Shown here: piece after piece, positions 18,098-27,330 of the stretch
Layout of the letters: each line of letters opens with the position of its first letter
Numbering within the stretch: the first letter of the stretch is position 1
Assembly (NCBI RefSeq): GCF_000444875.1
Contig: NC_021985.1
Location: forward strand, 2,923,535 to 2,987,534
DNA from: Streptomyces collinus Tu 365
GTDB lineage: Bacteria > Actinomycetota > Actinomycetes > Streptomycetales > Streptomycetaceae
DNA: 64,000 nucleotides
Reading direction: 5' to 3'
Made by a program: the position numbers and the translations under genes
The notes under the pieces: generated by a model
Seen by the model: the letters and a program-made list of their open reading frames with translations, nothing else
The model's database searches: none
What the model was told of the DNA's origin: nothing

Positions 18098-18145
18098 TCG
18101 GATATGCCCCGCCTCGGACATGTCCCGCTTCGGACATGCCCCGTC
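18098..18145. repeat. Three 16-bp direct repeats abutting the dgt stop
   Basis: Three head-to-tail units of the form TCGGACATGYCCCGCY occupy 18098-18113, 18114-18129 and 18130-18145, ending exactly at the dgt stop codon. The middle unit contains the perfect palindrome GGACATGTCC (18116-18125). They lie 105-152 bases upstream of the flavoprotein start at 17993, where operator sites would be expected. Confidence 0.75.
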
Positions 18146-19420
18146 TCAGCCGCGCCCCGTCAGTCTCGCGTGCAGCGAGCGGGCGGAGGCGTCGGTGAGG
18201 GAGGCGATCTGGTCGACGATCACCCGCTTGCGCGTGTGGTCGTCCGACGCCTGGTCGAACAGGGCCCGGAACTGCGGGTCGAGGCCGTCCGGGGCGCGGG
18301 CGGTGAGCGCCTCGGCCAGTTCGGCGACGACGATCCGCTGGTCGGCGCGCAGCCGCTCCTGCTCGGCGCGCTGCATGACGTACCGGTCGGCGACCGCCTT
18401 GAGCACGGCGCACTCCATGCGGGCCTCGCGGGGTACGACGAGTTCGGCGTCGTACCGGGTGAGCCGGCCGCCGCCGTACGCGGCGCGGGTCGCCACCTCG
18501 GCGGCCAGGCAGAACCGGCCGATGAGCTGGCTGGTGGCGTCCTTGAGGCGGGCCTGGGCGGCCGCGGTGCCGTCGTAGCCGTGCGGCCACCACTCCTGGT
18601 CCTGGAGGCGGTCGAGGGCCGCGGCGAGCTCGGCCGGGTCGGTGCCGGCGGGCACGTACCGGCCGACGGCCACGGCGAACACCGCCTGCCGTTCGGGCTC
18701 GGCGTGCAGGCAGTCGGGGTCGATGTGACCGGCGTGCAGGCCGTCCTCCACGTCGTGGACCGAGTAGGCCACGTCGTCGGACCAGTCCATGACCTGGGCC
18801 TCGAAGCAGGTGCGGGTGCCGGGGGCGGTGCTGCGGACCCAGTCGAAGACCGGGCGGTCGTCCTCGTAGACGCCGAACTTGGGGGAGGCCGGGTCGGTGG
18901 GGTGGGCGCCGCGCGGCCAGGGGTACTTGGTGGCGGCGTCCAGGGCGGCGCGGGTGAGGTTGAGACCGACGGAGCCGTCGGGGGTGAACCGCTTGGGCTC
19001 GATGCGGGTGAGCAGCCGGAGCGACTGGGCGTTGCCCTCGAAGCCGCCGCAGTCGTCGGCGAACTCGTTCAGCGCCTGTTCGCCGTTGTGGCCGAAGGGC
19101 GGGTGACCGAGGTCGTGGGAGAGGCAGGCGGCCTCCACCAGGTCGGGGTCGCAGCCGAGGGCCGCCCCCAGTTCGCGGCCGACCTGGGCGCACTCCAGGG
19201 AGTGGGTGAGGCGGGTGCGGGGGCTGGCATCCCACACCTGGCTCGAGGCGCCCGGGGTGACCACCTGGGTCTTGCCCGCCAGCCGGCGCAGCGCGGCGGA
19301 GTGCAGGACGCGGGCGCGGTCGCGCTGGAAGGCGGTACGGCCTGGGCGCTTGTCGGGCTCCGGGGCCCATCGTTCGAGGGACGTGGGGTCGTAGGTGTCG
19401 AGGAGTGCGATGCCTTCCAT
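18146..19420 (-). CDS. dgt: Deoxyguanosinetriphosphate triphosphohydrolase-like HD protein
   Basis: This 424-residue HD-domain dNTPase hydrolyses dNTPs to nucleoside and triphosphate. The metal-binding residues are visible in [17 protein letters not shown] (first His) and [17 protein letters not shown] (HD), with the later Asp in [17 protein letters not shown]. Length and spacing fit the type seen beside dnaG in actinobacteria. ATG start at 19420. It precedes the ferredoxin-reductase-like gene with a 152-base gap that carries 16-bp repeats. Confidence 0.93.
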   Translation of the reverse strand: MEGIALLDTYDPTSLERWAPEPDKRPGRTAFQRDRARVLHSAALRRLAGKTQVVTPGASSQVWDASPRTRLTHSLECAQVGRELGAALGCDPDLVEAACLSHDLGHPPFGHNGEQALNEFADDCGGFEGNAQSLRLLTRIEPKRFTPDGSVGLNLTRAALDAATKYPWPRGAHPTDPASPKFGVYEDDRPVFDWVRSTAPGTRTCFEAQVMDWSDDVAYSVHDVEDGLHAGHIDPDCLHAEPERQAVFAVAVGRYVPAGTDPAELAAALDRLQDQEWWPHGYDGTAAAQARLKDATSQLIGRFCLAAEVATRAAYGGGRLTRYDAELVVPREARMECAVLKAVADRYVMQRAEQERLRADQRIVVAELAEALTARAPDGLDPQFRALFDQASDDHTRKRVIVDQIASLTDASARSLHARLTGRG

Positions 19421-19506
19421 GATTCGACAGTAAGCGTCGGCGGTGACAATCGGGGACTGCCGGGCGCCCGGTGGTGGGCCGGGTCGTGCCGGGGCCGGTC
19501 GGCCGG

Positions 19507-20385
19507 TCAGGCGGACGCCGGCCGGGCCCCGGCCGTCGCCCGGGCCTGGTCGTAGCGGTGCAGGACCAGGCGGGCCATCGCCTCGTGGGCGCCCAGGGGC
19601 GCGGAGGCGATGCCGGGTGCCTGTGCCGCGCACTGCGTCGCGAAGCGGCCCGGCGCGGTGAAGCAGGAGGCCACGGCCACGTCGGGGCGGCCCCGCGCGG
19701 CCAGCGCGCGCAGCGCGGTCGCCACCGTCGGGGTGGCCGCGGAGGCGTACGCGGGGACCACCGGGACGCCCAGCCGGCCGGCGAGCAGGCGGGCGGTGCG
19801 GCGGGTGTCGGCGGCCGAGTCGGGGTCGCGGGAGCCGGCCGCGGCGAGGACGACGGCGCTCGTGCCGCGGGCGGCGGTGTCCGGGCGCCAGCCGGCCTCC
19901 GTCAGCCGGGCGTGCAGGGTCTCCACGAGGAGCGGGTGGGGGCCGAGCGGGGCGGCCACCCGCGCCCGCGCCGACGCGGCCGCCGCCATCTCGGGGATGT
20001 CCCGCTTGACGTGGTAGCCGCGCCCGAGCAGCAGCGGGACGAGGACGGCCGGGGCGGCGCCGAGGGCCGCGAGGGTGTCCGGGAGCAGCGGCTCGTTCAG
20101 CTCGATGTGGCCCAGGCGGACGCGGAGCGAGGGGCGCAGCGCGCGCACCAGGCCCGCCAGGGCCCGTACGGTGTCGAACGCGCGCGGGTCGCGGCTGCCG
20201 TGGGCGACGAGCACGAGGACGGGCGGGGCGGCGTCCCGGGCGGCCGCCGGGGCCGTACGGCGGCGTCCGCCGGGGTGGACCGGCCGAAGCCGGTCGGCGA
20301 GCGGACTGCTGATGCCGTTCATGAGGTGCGCCGTGGTGTCGAGGTGGCGGGCGGGCTCGTCGCGGAGGGGGTTCGACGCCGTCAT
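19507..20385 (-). CDS. Sirohydrochlorin chelatase (CbiX/SirB-like)
   Basis: This 292-residue protein is built from two CbiX-type halves. The first half has [20 protein letters not shown] with the metal-binding His and an [15 protein letters not shown] segment. The second half has [26 protein letters not shown]. It inserts iron or cobalt into sirohydrochlorin. Placed between dgt and nitrate reductase, its likely role is siroheme supply for the nitrite reductase encoded 8 kb downstream. An N-terminal extension of about 50 residues is unusual; an internal start at MNGISSPL is possible. Confidence 0.85.
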   Translation of the reverse strand: MTASNPLRDEPARHLDTTAHLMNGISSPLADRLRPVHPGGRRRTAPAAARDAAPPVLVLVAHGSRDPRAFDTVRALAGLVRALRPSLRVRLGHIELNEPLLPDTLAALGAAPAVLVPLLLGRGYHVKRDIPEMAAAASARARVAAPLGPHPLLVETLHARLTEAGWRPDTAARGTSAVVLAAAGSRDPDSAADTRRTARLLAGRLGVPVVPAYASAATPTVATALRALAARGRPDVAVASCFTAPGRFATQCAAQAPGIASAPLGAHEAMARLVLHRYDQARATAGARPASA

Positions 20386-20601
20386 GGAAGGATCCTGGCG
20401 GTGGGAGGTTGCGCGGCCGTTGCCGGGCCGTCATCACTGTTTTCCGTGGCCTCACGTCGTACGGATGCACGAGGTGAGGCCCCTGTGCGCTGAACCGGAC
20501 CGGCCGCGTTCGCGTCCTCCATGGTCGGGACCGATGGCCGGGCCCGAGGGGGCGGAACCGCTGGCCGGGACCGCCGGCCGCACCGATCCGTGGGGGACCG
20601 C

Positions 20602-21279
20602 ATGAAGATCCGTCGACCGCGGCTGCCGCGCACCCGCAGGGGCCGGCGGCTGCTGGTGCAGTCCGTGATGGCCGCGTGCGTGCTGGCGCTGCTGCCGGCC
20701 ACCTGGCTGTACGTGACCACGGCGGACCGGCTGCGGACGACGGCGGACGTGCCGCGCACGGAGGTGGCCGTGGTGTTCGGGGCCGGGCTGTGGGACGGGG
20801 AGCCGTCCCCCTACCTCGCGCACCGGCTGGACGCGGCGGCCCGGCTGTACCGGGCGGGCCGGATCGAGGTCGTGCTGGTCACCGGGGACAACAGCCGCGA
20901 GGACTACGACGAGCCGGACGCCATGCGCGCGTACCTCACCCGGCACGGGGTGCCGGCCCGGCGGATCGTCGGCGACTACGCCGGTTTCGACACCTGGGAC
21001 TCCTGTGTCCGGGCCAAGAAGATCTTCGGGGTGGACCGGGCGGTGCTCATCAGCCAGGACTTCCACATCCGGCGGGCGGTGGCGCTGTGCGAGGCGGCCG
21101 GGGTGGACTCGTACGGGATCGGCGTGGCCGCCAAGCACGACACGACCTGGTACTACGGCGGGACGCGCGAGGTGTTCGCGGCGGGCAAGGCGGCGCTGGA
21201 CGCGGCCTTCCGCCCCGACCCGCAGTTCCTCGGCCGCAAGGAGCAGGGCGTCGCACGGGCACTCGCGGCGGGACGCTGA
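20602..21279 (+). CDS. SanA/YdcF-like envelope protein (DUF218)
   Basis: This 225-residue protein has one N-terminal membrane segment ([17 protein letters not shown]) and an extracytoplasmic DUF218 domain. Family motifs are [54 protein letters not shown] and [19 protein letters not shown]. SanA of enterobacteria affects vancomycin exclusion, and the biochemical role is not settled. ATG at 20602 with a GGGGG stretch upstream. Confidence 0.88.
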   Translation: MKIRRPRLPRTRRGRRLLVQSVMAACVLALLPATWLYVTTADRLRTTADVPRTEVAVVFGAGLWDGEPSPYLAHRLDAAARLYRAGRIEVVLVTGDNSREDYDEPDAMRAYLTRHGVPARRIVGDYAGFDTWDSCVRAKKIFGVDRAVLISQDFHIRRAVALCEAAGVDSYGIGVAAKHDTTWYYGGTREVFAAGKAALDAAFRPDPQFLGRKEQGVARALAAGR

Positions 21280-21489
21280 GCCGGGCCTGTTCGGCGGGGC
21301 CCGTCCCGGGACCGCTCGGCGGCCGGTTCGACGGGCGGCGGTGGCCGCCCACGGCTGGGGGTGGGGCGGGCGATGGCGGTCGCCTGCGGCGGGCCTTCGG
21401 CAGGCCGAGGCGGTCGTCCCGTGGCAGGGCTCGGCGGCGGGCGGCGGGTGGCTGTCGGCGGCTGCGGCGGGCGGGCAGCGGCGTTGACC

Positions 21490-21563
21490 CACGGCGGGCG
21501 CGGCGGCCGCCGCCTCACGGCGGGCGCGGCGGCCGTCGCCTCACGGCGGGCGCGGTGGCGCGG
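21490..21563 (+). repeat. 26-bp tandem repeat, about 2.8 copies
   Basis: Units beginning CACGGCGGGCGCGGCGG start at 21490, 21516 and 21542. The first two are nearly identical over 26 bp, and the third is partial. They are noncoding and lie just upstream of the nas promoter region. Confidence 0.75.
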
Positions 21564-21584
21564 GGAGGTCGTCGTCCCGGTCGT

Positions 21585-21622
21585 GTAACCGGGAGCGGGG
21601 CGGGGCGTAACACGCCCGAAGC
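21585..21622 (+). promoter_or_regulatory. GlnR-like box of the nitrate reductase gene
   Basis: Half sites GTAAC (21585), a weak CGGGG (21596), GTAAC (21607) and GAAGC (21618) are spaced exactly 11 bp apart, the GTNAC-n6-GAAAC arrangement bound by actinobacterial GlnR. The last half site ends 11 bases before the ATG, and no ribosome site is visible, so the mRNA may be leaderless. The nir operon upstream region aligns with it base for base in spacing. Confidence 0.65.
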
Positions 21623-21633
21623 ACGCTGTCCGC

Positions 21634-23952
21634 ATGGACACCACCGCGACGCCCACCCACTGTCCGTACTGCGCCCTGCAGTGCGGGATGAACGTCACCC
21701 CGCTGCCGCAGGGGGGCGTCGCGGTGACCGAGCGGCCGGACTTCCCGGTGAACCGGGGCGCCCTGTGCGGCAAGGGCCGCACGGCCGCCGAGGTGCTGTC
21801 CCCGGCGGTACGGCTGACCTCGCCGCTGGTGCGCTCCGGCGGCCGGCTGGTGCCTGCCTCCTGGGAGGAGGCGCTGGACCGGATCGCCGGGGCGCTGGGG
21901 TCGGTCCGGGAGCGGTACGGCGCCGACGCGCTCGGCGTGTTCGGCGGGGGCGGCCTGACGAACGAGAAGGCGTACGCGCTGGGCAAGTTCGCGCGGGTGG
22001 TGCTGGGCACCTCGCAGATCGACTACAACGGCCGCTTCTGCATGTCGTCGGCGGCGGCCGCGGGCACCAGGGCGTTCGGGCTCGACCGTGGGCTGCCGTT
22101 CCCGCTGGAGGACGTCCCGCGGACCGGATGCGTGATCCTGGTGGGCTCCAACCTCGCCGAGACCATGCCGCCCTCCCTGCGCTTCTTCAGCGAACTGCGG
22201 GCGAACGGCGGCACGCTGATCGTGGTGGACCCGCGCCGCACACGGACCGCCGAGCAGGCCGACCTGCACCTGGCGCCCCGCCCGGGCACCGACCTCGCGC
22301 TCGCGCTGGGCCTGCTGCACCTGGTGGTCGCCGAGGGCCGCACGGACGAGGAGTTCATCCGCGAGCGCACGACGGGCTGGGCGGAGGCCCGGGCGGCCGT
22401 GATGGGGCACTGGCCCGAGTACGTGGAGCGGATCACGGGGGTGTCCGTTCCACAACTACGCGAGGCCGTGCGGCTGTTCTGCGCGCCGGAGTCGGCGATG
22501 GTGCTGACGGCGCGGGGACCGGAGCAGCAGTCGAAGGGAACGGACACGGTGAGCGCGTGGATCAACCTGTGCCTGGCGACCGGCCGCGCGGGCCGCCCGC
22601 TGTCCGGGTACGGCTGTCTGACCGGGCAGGGCAACGGGCAGGGCGGGCGCGAACACGGCCAGAAGGCCGACCAGTTGCCCGGCTACCGCAAGCTGGACGA
22701 CCCGGCGGCGCGGCGGCACGTGGCCGGGGTGTGGGGCGTGGACCCCGACACGCTGCCGGGCCCGGGGCGCAGCGCGTACGAGCTGCTGGACGCGCTGGGC
22801 GGGGACGTCCGCGCGCTGCTGCTGATGGGGTCCAACCCGGTGGTGTCGGCCCCGCGCGCGGCCCACGTCGAGGAGCGGCTCGCCTCGCTGGACTTCCTGG
22901 CCGTGTGCGACGTGGTGCGCTCCGAGACGGCGGAGCTGGCGGACGTGGTGCTGCCGGTCACCCAGTGGGCCGAGGAGACGGGCACGACGACCAGCCTGGA
23001 GGGCAGGGTCCTGCTGCGCCGCCGGGCGGTCGCCGCGCCCCCGGGCGTCCGCAGCGACCTGGAGGTGCTGCGCGCCCTGGCCGCCCGTCTCGGCGTGGAG
23101 AAGGGCTTCCCGGCCGACCCCGAGGAGGTCTTCGAGGAACTGCGCCGGGCCAGCGCGGGCGGCCCGGCGGACTACTCGGGCATCACCTACCGCCGACTGG
23201 CCGAGGAGGACGGCCTGTTCTGGCCGTGCCCGGCGCGGCCGGCGACGGACGACGACGGCCCCGCGGGAAGCGGCGGCCGCGCAGGTGACGGCGGCTCCAC
23301 GGGGAACGACGGCTGCACGGGGAACGACGGCTCCACGGCGAACGGCGGGCCCGCAGGGAACGGCGGGCCCGCGCCCGCCGCGTCACCCGCGCACGCCGAA
23401 CACCCCACGCAAGCCGAACACGCCACGCGAGCCGGACCCCTCGCGCACCCCGGAACCCCCCGCCTCTTCCTCGACCGGTTCGCCACCGGGGACGGGCGGG
23501 CCCGGTTCGTGGCGGTGGCGCACCGGGCGGGTGCCGAGGAGCCGGACGCCGAGTACCCGCTGCTGCTGACGACCGGCCGGGTGGTCGCGCAGTACCAGTC
23601 GGGGGCGCAGACCCGGCGGGTGCCGGAGCTGAACGCGGCGGCGCCCGGACCGTTCGTCGAACTGCATCCGCGGCTCGCGGCCCGGCTCGGGGCGGCCGAG
23701 GGCGACCCGGTGGCCGTGGTGTCGCGGCGCGGCCGCGCCGTGGCCCCCGCCCGGATCACCGCCGGCATCCGGCCGGACACGGTGTTCATGCCCTTCCACT
23801 GGCCGGGCGAGGGCCGCGCCAACACCCTGACCAACCCGGCGCTCGACCCCGTGTCCCGCATGCCGGAGTTCAAGGCGTGCGCGGTGCGGGTGGAGGCGCT
23901 GGGCCCCGGTGAGCGGGGCGGCCGCGCGGCCGGGCCGGTCAGCGGCGGGTGA
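21634..23952 (+). CDS. nasA: Assimilatory nitrate reductase catalytic subunit
   Basis: This 772-residue molybdopterin oxidoreductase has an N-terminal 4Fe-4S motif (CPYCALQCGM, then CGKG). The DYNGRFCMSSAAAAG segment contains the candidate Mo-ligand Cys, and LVGSNLAETMP and LLLMGSNPVVSAPRA bind the bis-MGD cofactor. A C-terminal molydop-binding domain follows (LLLTTGRVVAQYQSGAQTRR). No signal or Tat peptide, so it is cytoplasmic and assimilatory. Residues about 535-610 are a Gly/Asp/Ser/Ala-rich low-complexity insert between the catalytic and C-terminal domains. It ends overlapping the convergent gene by 14 bases. Confidence 0.88.
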   Translation: MDTTATPTHCPYCALQCGMNVTPLPQGGVAVTERPDFPVNRGALCGKGRTAAEVLSPAVRLTSPLVRSGGRLVPASWEEALDRIAGALGSVRERYGADALGVFGGGGLTNEKAYALGKFARVVLGTSQIDYNGRFCMSSAAAAGTRAFGLDRGLPFPLEDVPRTGCVILVGSNLAETMPPSLRFFSELRANGGTLIVVDPRRTRTAEQADLHLAPRPGTDLALALGLLHLVVAEGRTDEEFIRERTTGWAEARAAVMGHWPEYVERITGVSVPQLREAVRLFCAPESAMVLTARGPEQQSKGTDTVSAWINLCLATGRAGRPLSGYGCLTGQGNGQGGREHGQKADQLPGYRKLDDPAARRHVAGVWGVDPDTLPGPGRSAYELLDALGGDVRALLLMGSNPVVSAPRAAHVEERLASLDFLAVCDVVRSETAELADVVLPVTQWAEETGTTTSLEGRVLLRRRAVAAPPGVRSDLEVLRALAARLGVEKGFPADPEEVFEELRRASAGGPADYSGITYRRLAEEDGLFWPCPARPATDDDGPAGSGGRAGDGGSTGNDGCTGNDGSTANGGPAGNGGPAPAASPAHAEHPTQAEHATRAGPLAHPGTPRLFLDRFATGDGRARFVAVAHRAGAEEPDAEYPLLLTTGRVVAQYQSGAQTRRVPELNAAAPGPFVELHPRLAARLGAAEGDPVAVVSRRGRAVAPARITAGIRPDTVFMPFHWPGEGRANTLTNPALDPVSRMPEFKACAVRVEALGPGERGGRAAGPVSGG

Positions 23953-24373
23953 GCCAGTCGCCGTCCGTGAGGGCGGTGCCGCGGTCGAGCAGTCCGGCGG
24001 CGACCCGGGGTGCCGCCAGGTACACCCAGGCCCGCACGGTGCCGCCGTCCGGGCGCCGTACGTCCCGGGCGACGCGTTCGTAGAGGTTGCCCGGGTCGCC
24101 CGGAACGTACTCCTCCAGCCGGTCGAGTTCGGCCAGCAGGCGGTCGTACGACTCCGGCAGCGCGGTGACCAGTTCGCCGTGCACCGGTCCCGCTCCGGGC
24201 CGCTCCACGGCGTAGGGGTAGCCGGGGCCGTCGTAGAGCGCCGCATCGGGCAGGCGGGCCGGTTCCTGCGACGCCGTCCGCCCGCGCAGGAACAGGTCGT
24301 GGTTGGCCTCGCCGGCGCGCAGGGTGCCGTAGACGAAGAACGGCAACGGGTGCCACGGGTCCGAAGTGATCAC
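23939..24373 (-). CDS. Gamma-glutamylcyclotransferase-like (AIG2 family) protein
   Basis: This protein of about 144 residues has the family hallmark FFVYGTLRAGEANHD (the YGSLR-type loop) and the later GELVTALPESYDRLLAELDRLEEY, which contains the usual catalytic Glu position. It ends in LDRGTALTDGDWLTRR. Family members cyclise gamma-glutamyl groups, but the substrate is not assignable. I chose GTG at 24373; the upstream ATG at 24433 lies in the promoter region of the neighbouring protease. It is convergent and overlapping with nasA. Confidence 0.8.
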   Translation of the reverse strand: MITSDPWHPLPFFVYGTLRAGEANHDLFLRGRTASQEPARLPDAALYDGPGYPYAVERPGAGPVHGELVTALPESYDRLLAELDRLEEYVPGDPGNLYERVARDVRRPDGGTVRAWVYLAAPRVAAGLLDRGTALTDGDWLTRR

Positions 24374-24430
24374 GGAAACGATTCTGCATCCCCCCGCCCT
24401 CCCCACACATCTCCATGAAGGCGCTATGGA

Positions 24431-24444
24431 CATGACATGTCATG
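24431..24444. promoter_or_regulatory. 14-bp perfect palindrome in divergent promoter region
   Basis: CATGACATGTCATG is a perfect palindrome located 71 bases before the metalloprotease ATG and 58 bases before the divergent cyclotransferase-like start. Position and symmetry suggest an operator for a dimeric regulator. The regulator itself is not identified here. Confidence 0.5.
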
Positions 24445-24514
24445 GCCCCTTAAATCTCTGTCACGACCGCCGCGCCATCCCCCACGCCTCACAGGCGCCT
24501 CCCCGAGGAGACAG

Positions 24515-26164
24515 ATGAGTCGGATACGCCAGCACGTCCGAGGTCCCCGTCGTCTCGCCACCGCCGGCATCGCCGTCACCGCCGCGACCCTCCTGGCCAC
24601 CGCCCTCTCCCCCGCCGCACAGGCCGACGCCCGGCCGTCCCGGGCCACCGCCGTGCACCACGCCGCCGCGGCCCTCGTGGCGCACGCGGCGAGCCTCGGC
24701 CTGACCTCCGCCCAGAACACCAGCGTCCGCGACGTCGTCGTGGACCGGAACGGCACCCAGCACGTCCGGTACGACCGCACCTACCGCGGACTCCCGGTGC
24801 TCGGCGGCGACTTCGTGGTCCACCTCGCCCCGGACGGCGCCTACCGCAACGCCGACCGGGCCACCCGGAGCCGGCTGTCGCTGTCCTCGGTCACGCCCGT
24901 GGTCTCCGGTCCCAGAGCCGCCGGCCTCGCGGTGAACGCCCTGCGCGCCGCCAACCTCGGCGAGGCGCTGAAGCGGGTGAAGGCCAAGCCCGAGCTGGTC
25001 GTCGACGCCCTGCACGGGGCGCCGAAGCTCGCCTGGCGGACCAACGCCGTCGGCCAGGACTCGCTCGGCAACCCGGTCGCCCGGACCGTGCTGACCGACG
25101 CCCGCACCGGTGCCCAGATCGACGCCTGGGACAGCATCGAGACCGCGGCCGGCGACGGCGCCTCCCTCTACAGCGGGACCGTCGCGCTGGAGACCACCCA
25201 GTCCGGGTCGTCGTACCAGCTCAAGGACCCGACCCGCGGCAACACCTACACCGGTGACGCGCAGGGCAAGACCGACCTGTGCTTCTTCGGCATCTGCTTC
25301 AGCCGCGCCCCCGCGACGCTGTTCACGGACGCCGACAACCACTGGGGCACCGGCGCCACTTCGGACCGCGCCTCGGCCGCCGTCGACGCCCAGTACGGCA
25401 CGAACGAGACCTGGGACTACTACAAGAACGTCCACGGCCGCAACGGCATCGCGGGCGACGGAAAGGGCTCGTACAACCGCGTCCACTACGGCAGCAACTA
25501 CAACAACGCGTTCTGGGACGACAGTTGCTTCTGCATGACGTACGGCGACGGTGACGGCACCACCTTCGGGCCGCTGGTCGCGCTGGACGTCGCCGGGCAC
25601 GAGATGTCCCACGGGGTGACGTCGAAGACGGCCGCCCTGACCTACTCGGGCGAGTCCGGCGGCCTCAACGAGGCCACCTCGGACATCCTCGGCACCATGG
25701 TCGAGTGGTACGCCAACAACTCCTCCGACCCCGGTGACTACCTCATCGGCGAGAAGATCGTGAAGCCGGGCTTCGGCAAGGCCGCCCTGCGCTTCATGGA
25801 CAAGCCCTCCAAGGACGGCAACTCGGCCGACTACTGGAGCAGTTCGGTCGGCAACCTCGACGTCCACTACTCCTCGGGCGTCGCCAACCACTTCGCGTAC
25901 CTGCTCGCCGAGGGCAGCGGCGCGAAGACCATCAACGGCGTCAGCTACGACTCGCCGACGTACAACGGCTCGTCGGTGACCGGCATCGGCCGGGACAAGG
26001 TCGGCAAGATCTGGTACCGGGCGCTGACGGTCTACATGACGTCCTCCACGAACTACGCGGGCGCCCGCACGGCCACCCTCAACGCGGCCAAGGACCTCTA
26101 CGGCGCGGGCAGCGCGGAGTACAACGCGGTGGCGGCCGCGTGGAGCGCGGTCAACGTCAACTGA
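24515..26164 (+). CDS. Secreted thermolysin-type neutral metalloprotease (M4)
   Basis: This 549-residue preproprotein has a signal peptide (ATAGIAVTAATLLATALSPAAQA), an FTP/PepSY-type propeptide to about residue 215 (VRYDRTYRGLPVLGGDFVVHL), and the M4 catalytic domain. Zinc ligands are in HEMSH (residues 362-366) and Glu 386 in GGLNEATSD; the catalytic His lies in LDVHYSSGVANHFAYL. A disulfide-type pair CFFGICF is present near residue 256. It is calcium-stabilised and extracellular by family analogy. The ATG at 24515 follows GAGGAGACAG. Confidence 0.95.
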   Translation: MSRIRQHVRGPRRLATAGIAVTAATLLATALSPAAQADARPSRATAVHHAAAALVAHAASLGLTSAQNTSVRDVVVDRNGTQHVRYDRTYRGLPVLGGDFVVHLAPDGAYRNADRATRSRLSLSSVTPVVSGPRAAGLAVNALRAANLGEALKRVKAKPELVVDALHGAPKLAWRTNAVGQDSLGNPVARTVLTDARTGAQIDAWDSIETAAGDGASLYSGTVALETTQSGSSYQLKDPTRGNTYTGDAQGKTDLCFFGICFSRAPATLFTDADNHWGTGATSDRASAAVDAQYGTNETWDYYKNVHGRNGIAGDGKGSYNRVHYGSNYNNAFWDDSCFCMTYGDGDGTTFGPLVALDVAGHEMSHGVTSKTAALTYSGESGGLNEATSDILGTMVEWYANNSSDPGDYLIGEKIVKPGFGKAALRFMDKPSKDGNSADYWSSSVGNLDVHYSSGVANHFAYLLAEGSGAKTINGVSYDSPTYNGSSVTGIGRDKVGKIWYRALTVYMTSSTNYAGARTATLNAAKDLYGAGSAEYNAVAAAWSAVNVN

Positions 26165-26181
26165 CCCCTTCCCGCATCGCA

Positions 26182-26214
26182 GGGGGCCGGTGCCCGTCCG
26201 GGCACCGGCCCTCC
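26182..26214 (+). terminator. Strong hairpin after the metalloprotease gene
   Basis: The arms GGGCCGGTGCCCG and CGGGCACCGGCCC are perfectly complementary over 13 bp, with a wobble extension on both sides, and lie 17 bases after the stop codon. There is no T-run. It probably terminates or stabilises the protease transcript. Confidence 0.75.
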
Positions 26215-26533
26215 GCCGTGCCCGCTCCCCCGCGCCCCCGCTCAACCGCGCCCGCTCAACCGCGCCCGCCGGGGATCGGCTGACGTGGCGTCACCCGTTC
26301 ACCGGCGCCCGTCGCTCCATTCGTGTGTTCTTCGCACTTGTTATTCCGCATGCCTCTACACACGCCGCTGACCTGCACGAACGCGCCCCCGCCGGGCCCC
26401 GCGAGGGCCCCGGTGGCCACCCGTTCGGCACAGTCCCGACGAGATCTCGGCAAGCGGTCCGGGCCGAGTGCCACTTACCTCGGAAGGGCAGGGGCGCACC
26501 CCTGAACGAGTCGGACAAGCTCTGGGGAGCACC
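26215..26533 (+). other. Gene-free upstream region of the sortase operon
   Basis: I see no supported gene in these 319 bases. They include the 13-base symmetrical sequence TGACGTGGCGTCA at 26281-26293, a possible regulator site, and a locally AT-richer stretch around 26325-26355 that may hold the promoter. The short frames here lack coding character. Confidence 0.4.
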
Positions 26534-27178
26534 ATGCGACGCACCGCCCGTCTGCTGACCGGTACCGCGCTCGCCGTGGCGACGGCGGGACTCGCCACGG
26601 CACCGGCCCACGCCGCCACGGCCGTCCGCACCGCGGTCCGCCCGCCGGGCGCCGCGGCCGGCGCCGGGACCGTGGCCCTGCTCGGCCCCACGGGCGTCGG
26701 CGGGCTCACCCTCCCGCTCCCCGCCCGCCCCCTCGGCGCCCTGACCGACAGCCTCCAGGTGTTCCCGTCGATGACGGCGCCGGGCAGCCAGGTCACCGTG
26801 AACACCGCGGCGTGCGGCGAGAAGAGCACGGCGCTCGGTGACGCGGGCGCGGTCGGCGCCGGGACGTTCACGCTGGCGCCCAGCACCCACGAGGGCGAGG
26901 CCATCGGGCAGTTCCGGGTGCCGTCGAGCGCGCAGCCCGGGACGTACGAGATCGTCGCGAAGTGCGCGGACGGCACCCGGCAGGTCACCGGTGACCTGGT
27001 CGTGGCGCTGGCCGCGGCGCACGAGCAGGTGCAGCCGCGGGGAAGTGTGAAGACGGGGGTCGGTGGCGCACTCGGCAACGACCCCGTGCAGACCACGGCG
27101 GGTGTGGCGGCTCTGGCCGTCGCCGCCGCGGGCGGTACCTGGCTCCTGCATCGCCGGGCGAGAGGCGACGGGATCTGA
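26534..27178 (+). CDS. Exported protein with C-terminal membrane tail, sortase neighbour
   Basis: This 214-residue protein has a signal peptide (MRRTARLLTGTALAVATAGLATAPAHA), a beta-rich extracytoplasmic region (LQVFPSMTAPGSQVTVNTAACG, two Cys), and a C-terminal hydrophobic helix followed by HRRARGDGI. That is the overall plan of a sorted surface protein, but I find no LPXTG or LAXTG before the helix; the preceding sequence is GNDPVQTTAGVAAL. It is followed after 152 bases by a sortase gene in the same direction. Function unknown. Confidence 0.8.
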   Translation: MRRTARLLTGTALAVATAGLATAPAHAATAVRTAVRPPGAAAGAGTVALLGPTGVGGLTLPLPARPLGALTDSLQVFPSMTAPGSQVTVNTAACGEKSTALGDAGAVGAGTFTLAPSTHEGEAIGQFRVPSSAQPGTYEIVAKCADGTRQVTGDLVVALAAAHEQVQPRGSVKTGVGGALGNDPVQTTAGVAALAVAAAGGTWLLHRRARGDGI

Positions 27179-27330
27179 CGGACACCCTCCGCTGTCCGTC
27201 CGCCGGTACCGCAAGCCCCCGCCCCCTCCGGGTCCGATGCCCCTCGCGGCCCGGAGGGGGCCGGGGCCCACCTCGGGGACCCGTCCGGGTCCCGCCGCGC
27301 CGGAGGTACGCCTCCGGGAGAGGGGTTCAC

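Larger units (their letters stand above)
21280..21633 (+). other. Gene-free stretch before nasA with tandem repeat and GlnR-like box
   Basis: No convincing gene is seen in these 354 bases. They hold a 26-bp tandem repeat (21490 to about 21563) and, at the 3' end, phased half sites resembling a GlnR box. The rest is very GC-rich sequence without recognisable signals. Confidence 0.5.

Noticed and set aside
22050..22075. Selenocysteine-type active site in the molybdoenzyme
   Set aside because: The Mo-ligand position reads TGC (Cys) in FCMSS; no in-frame TGA or SECIS-like hairpin was seen.
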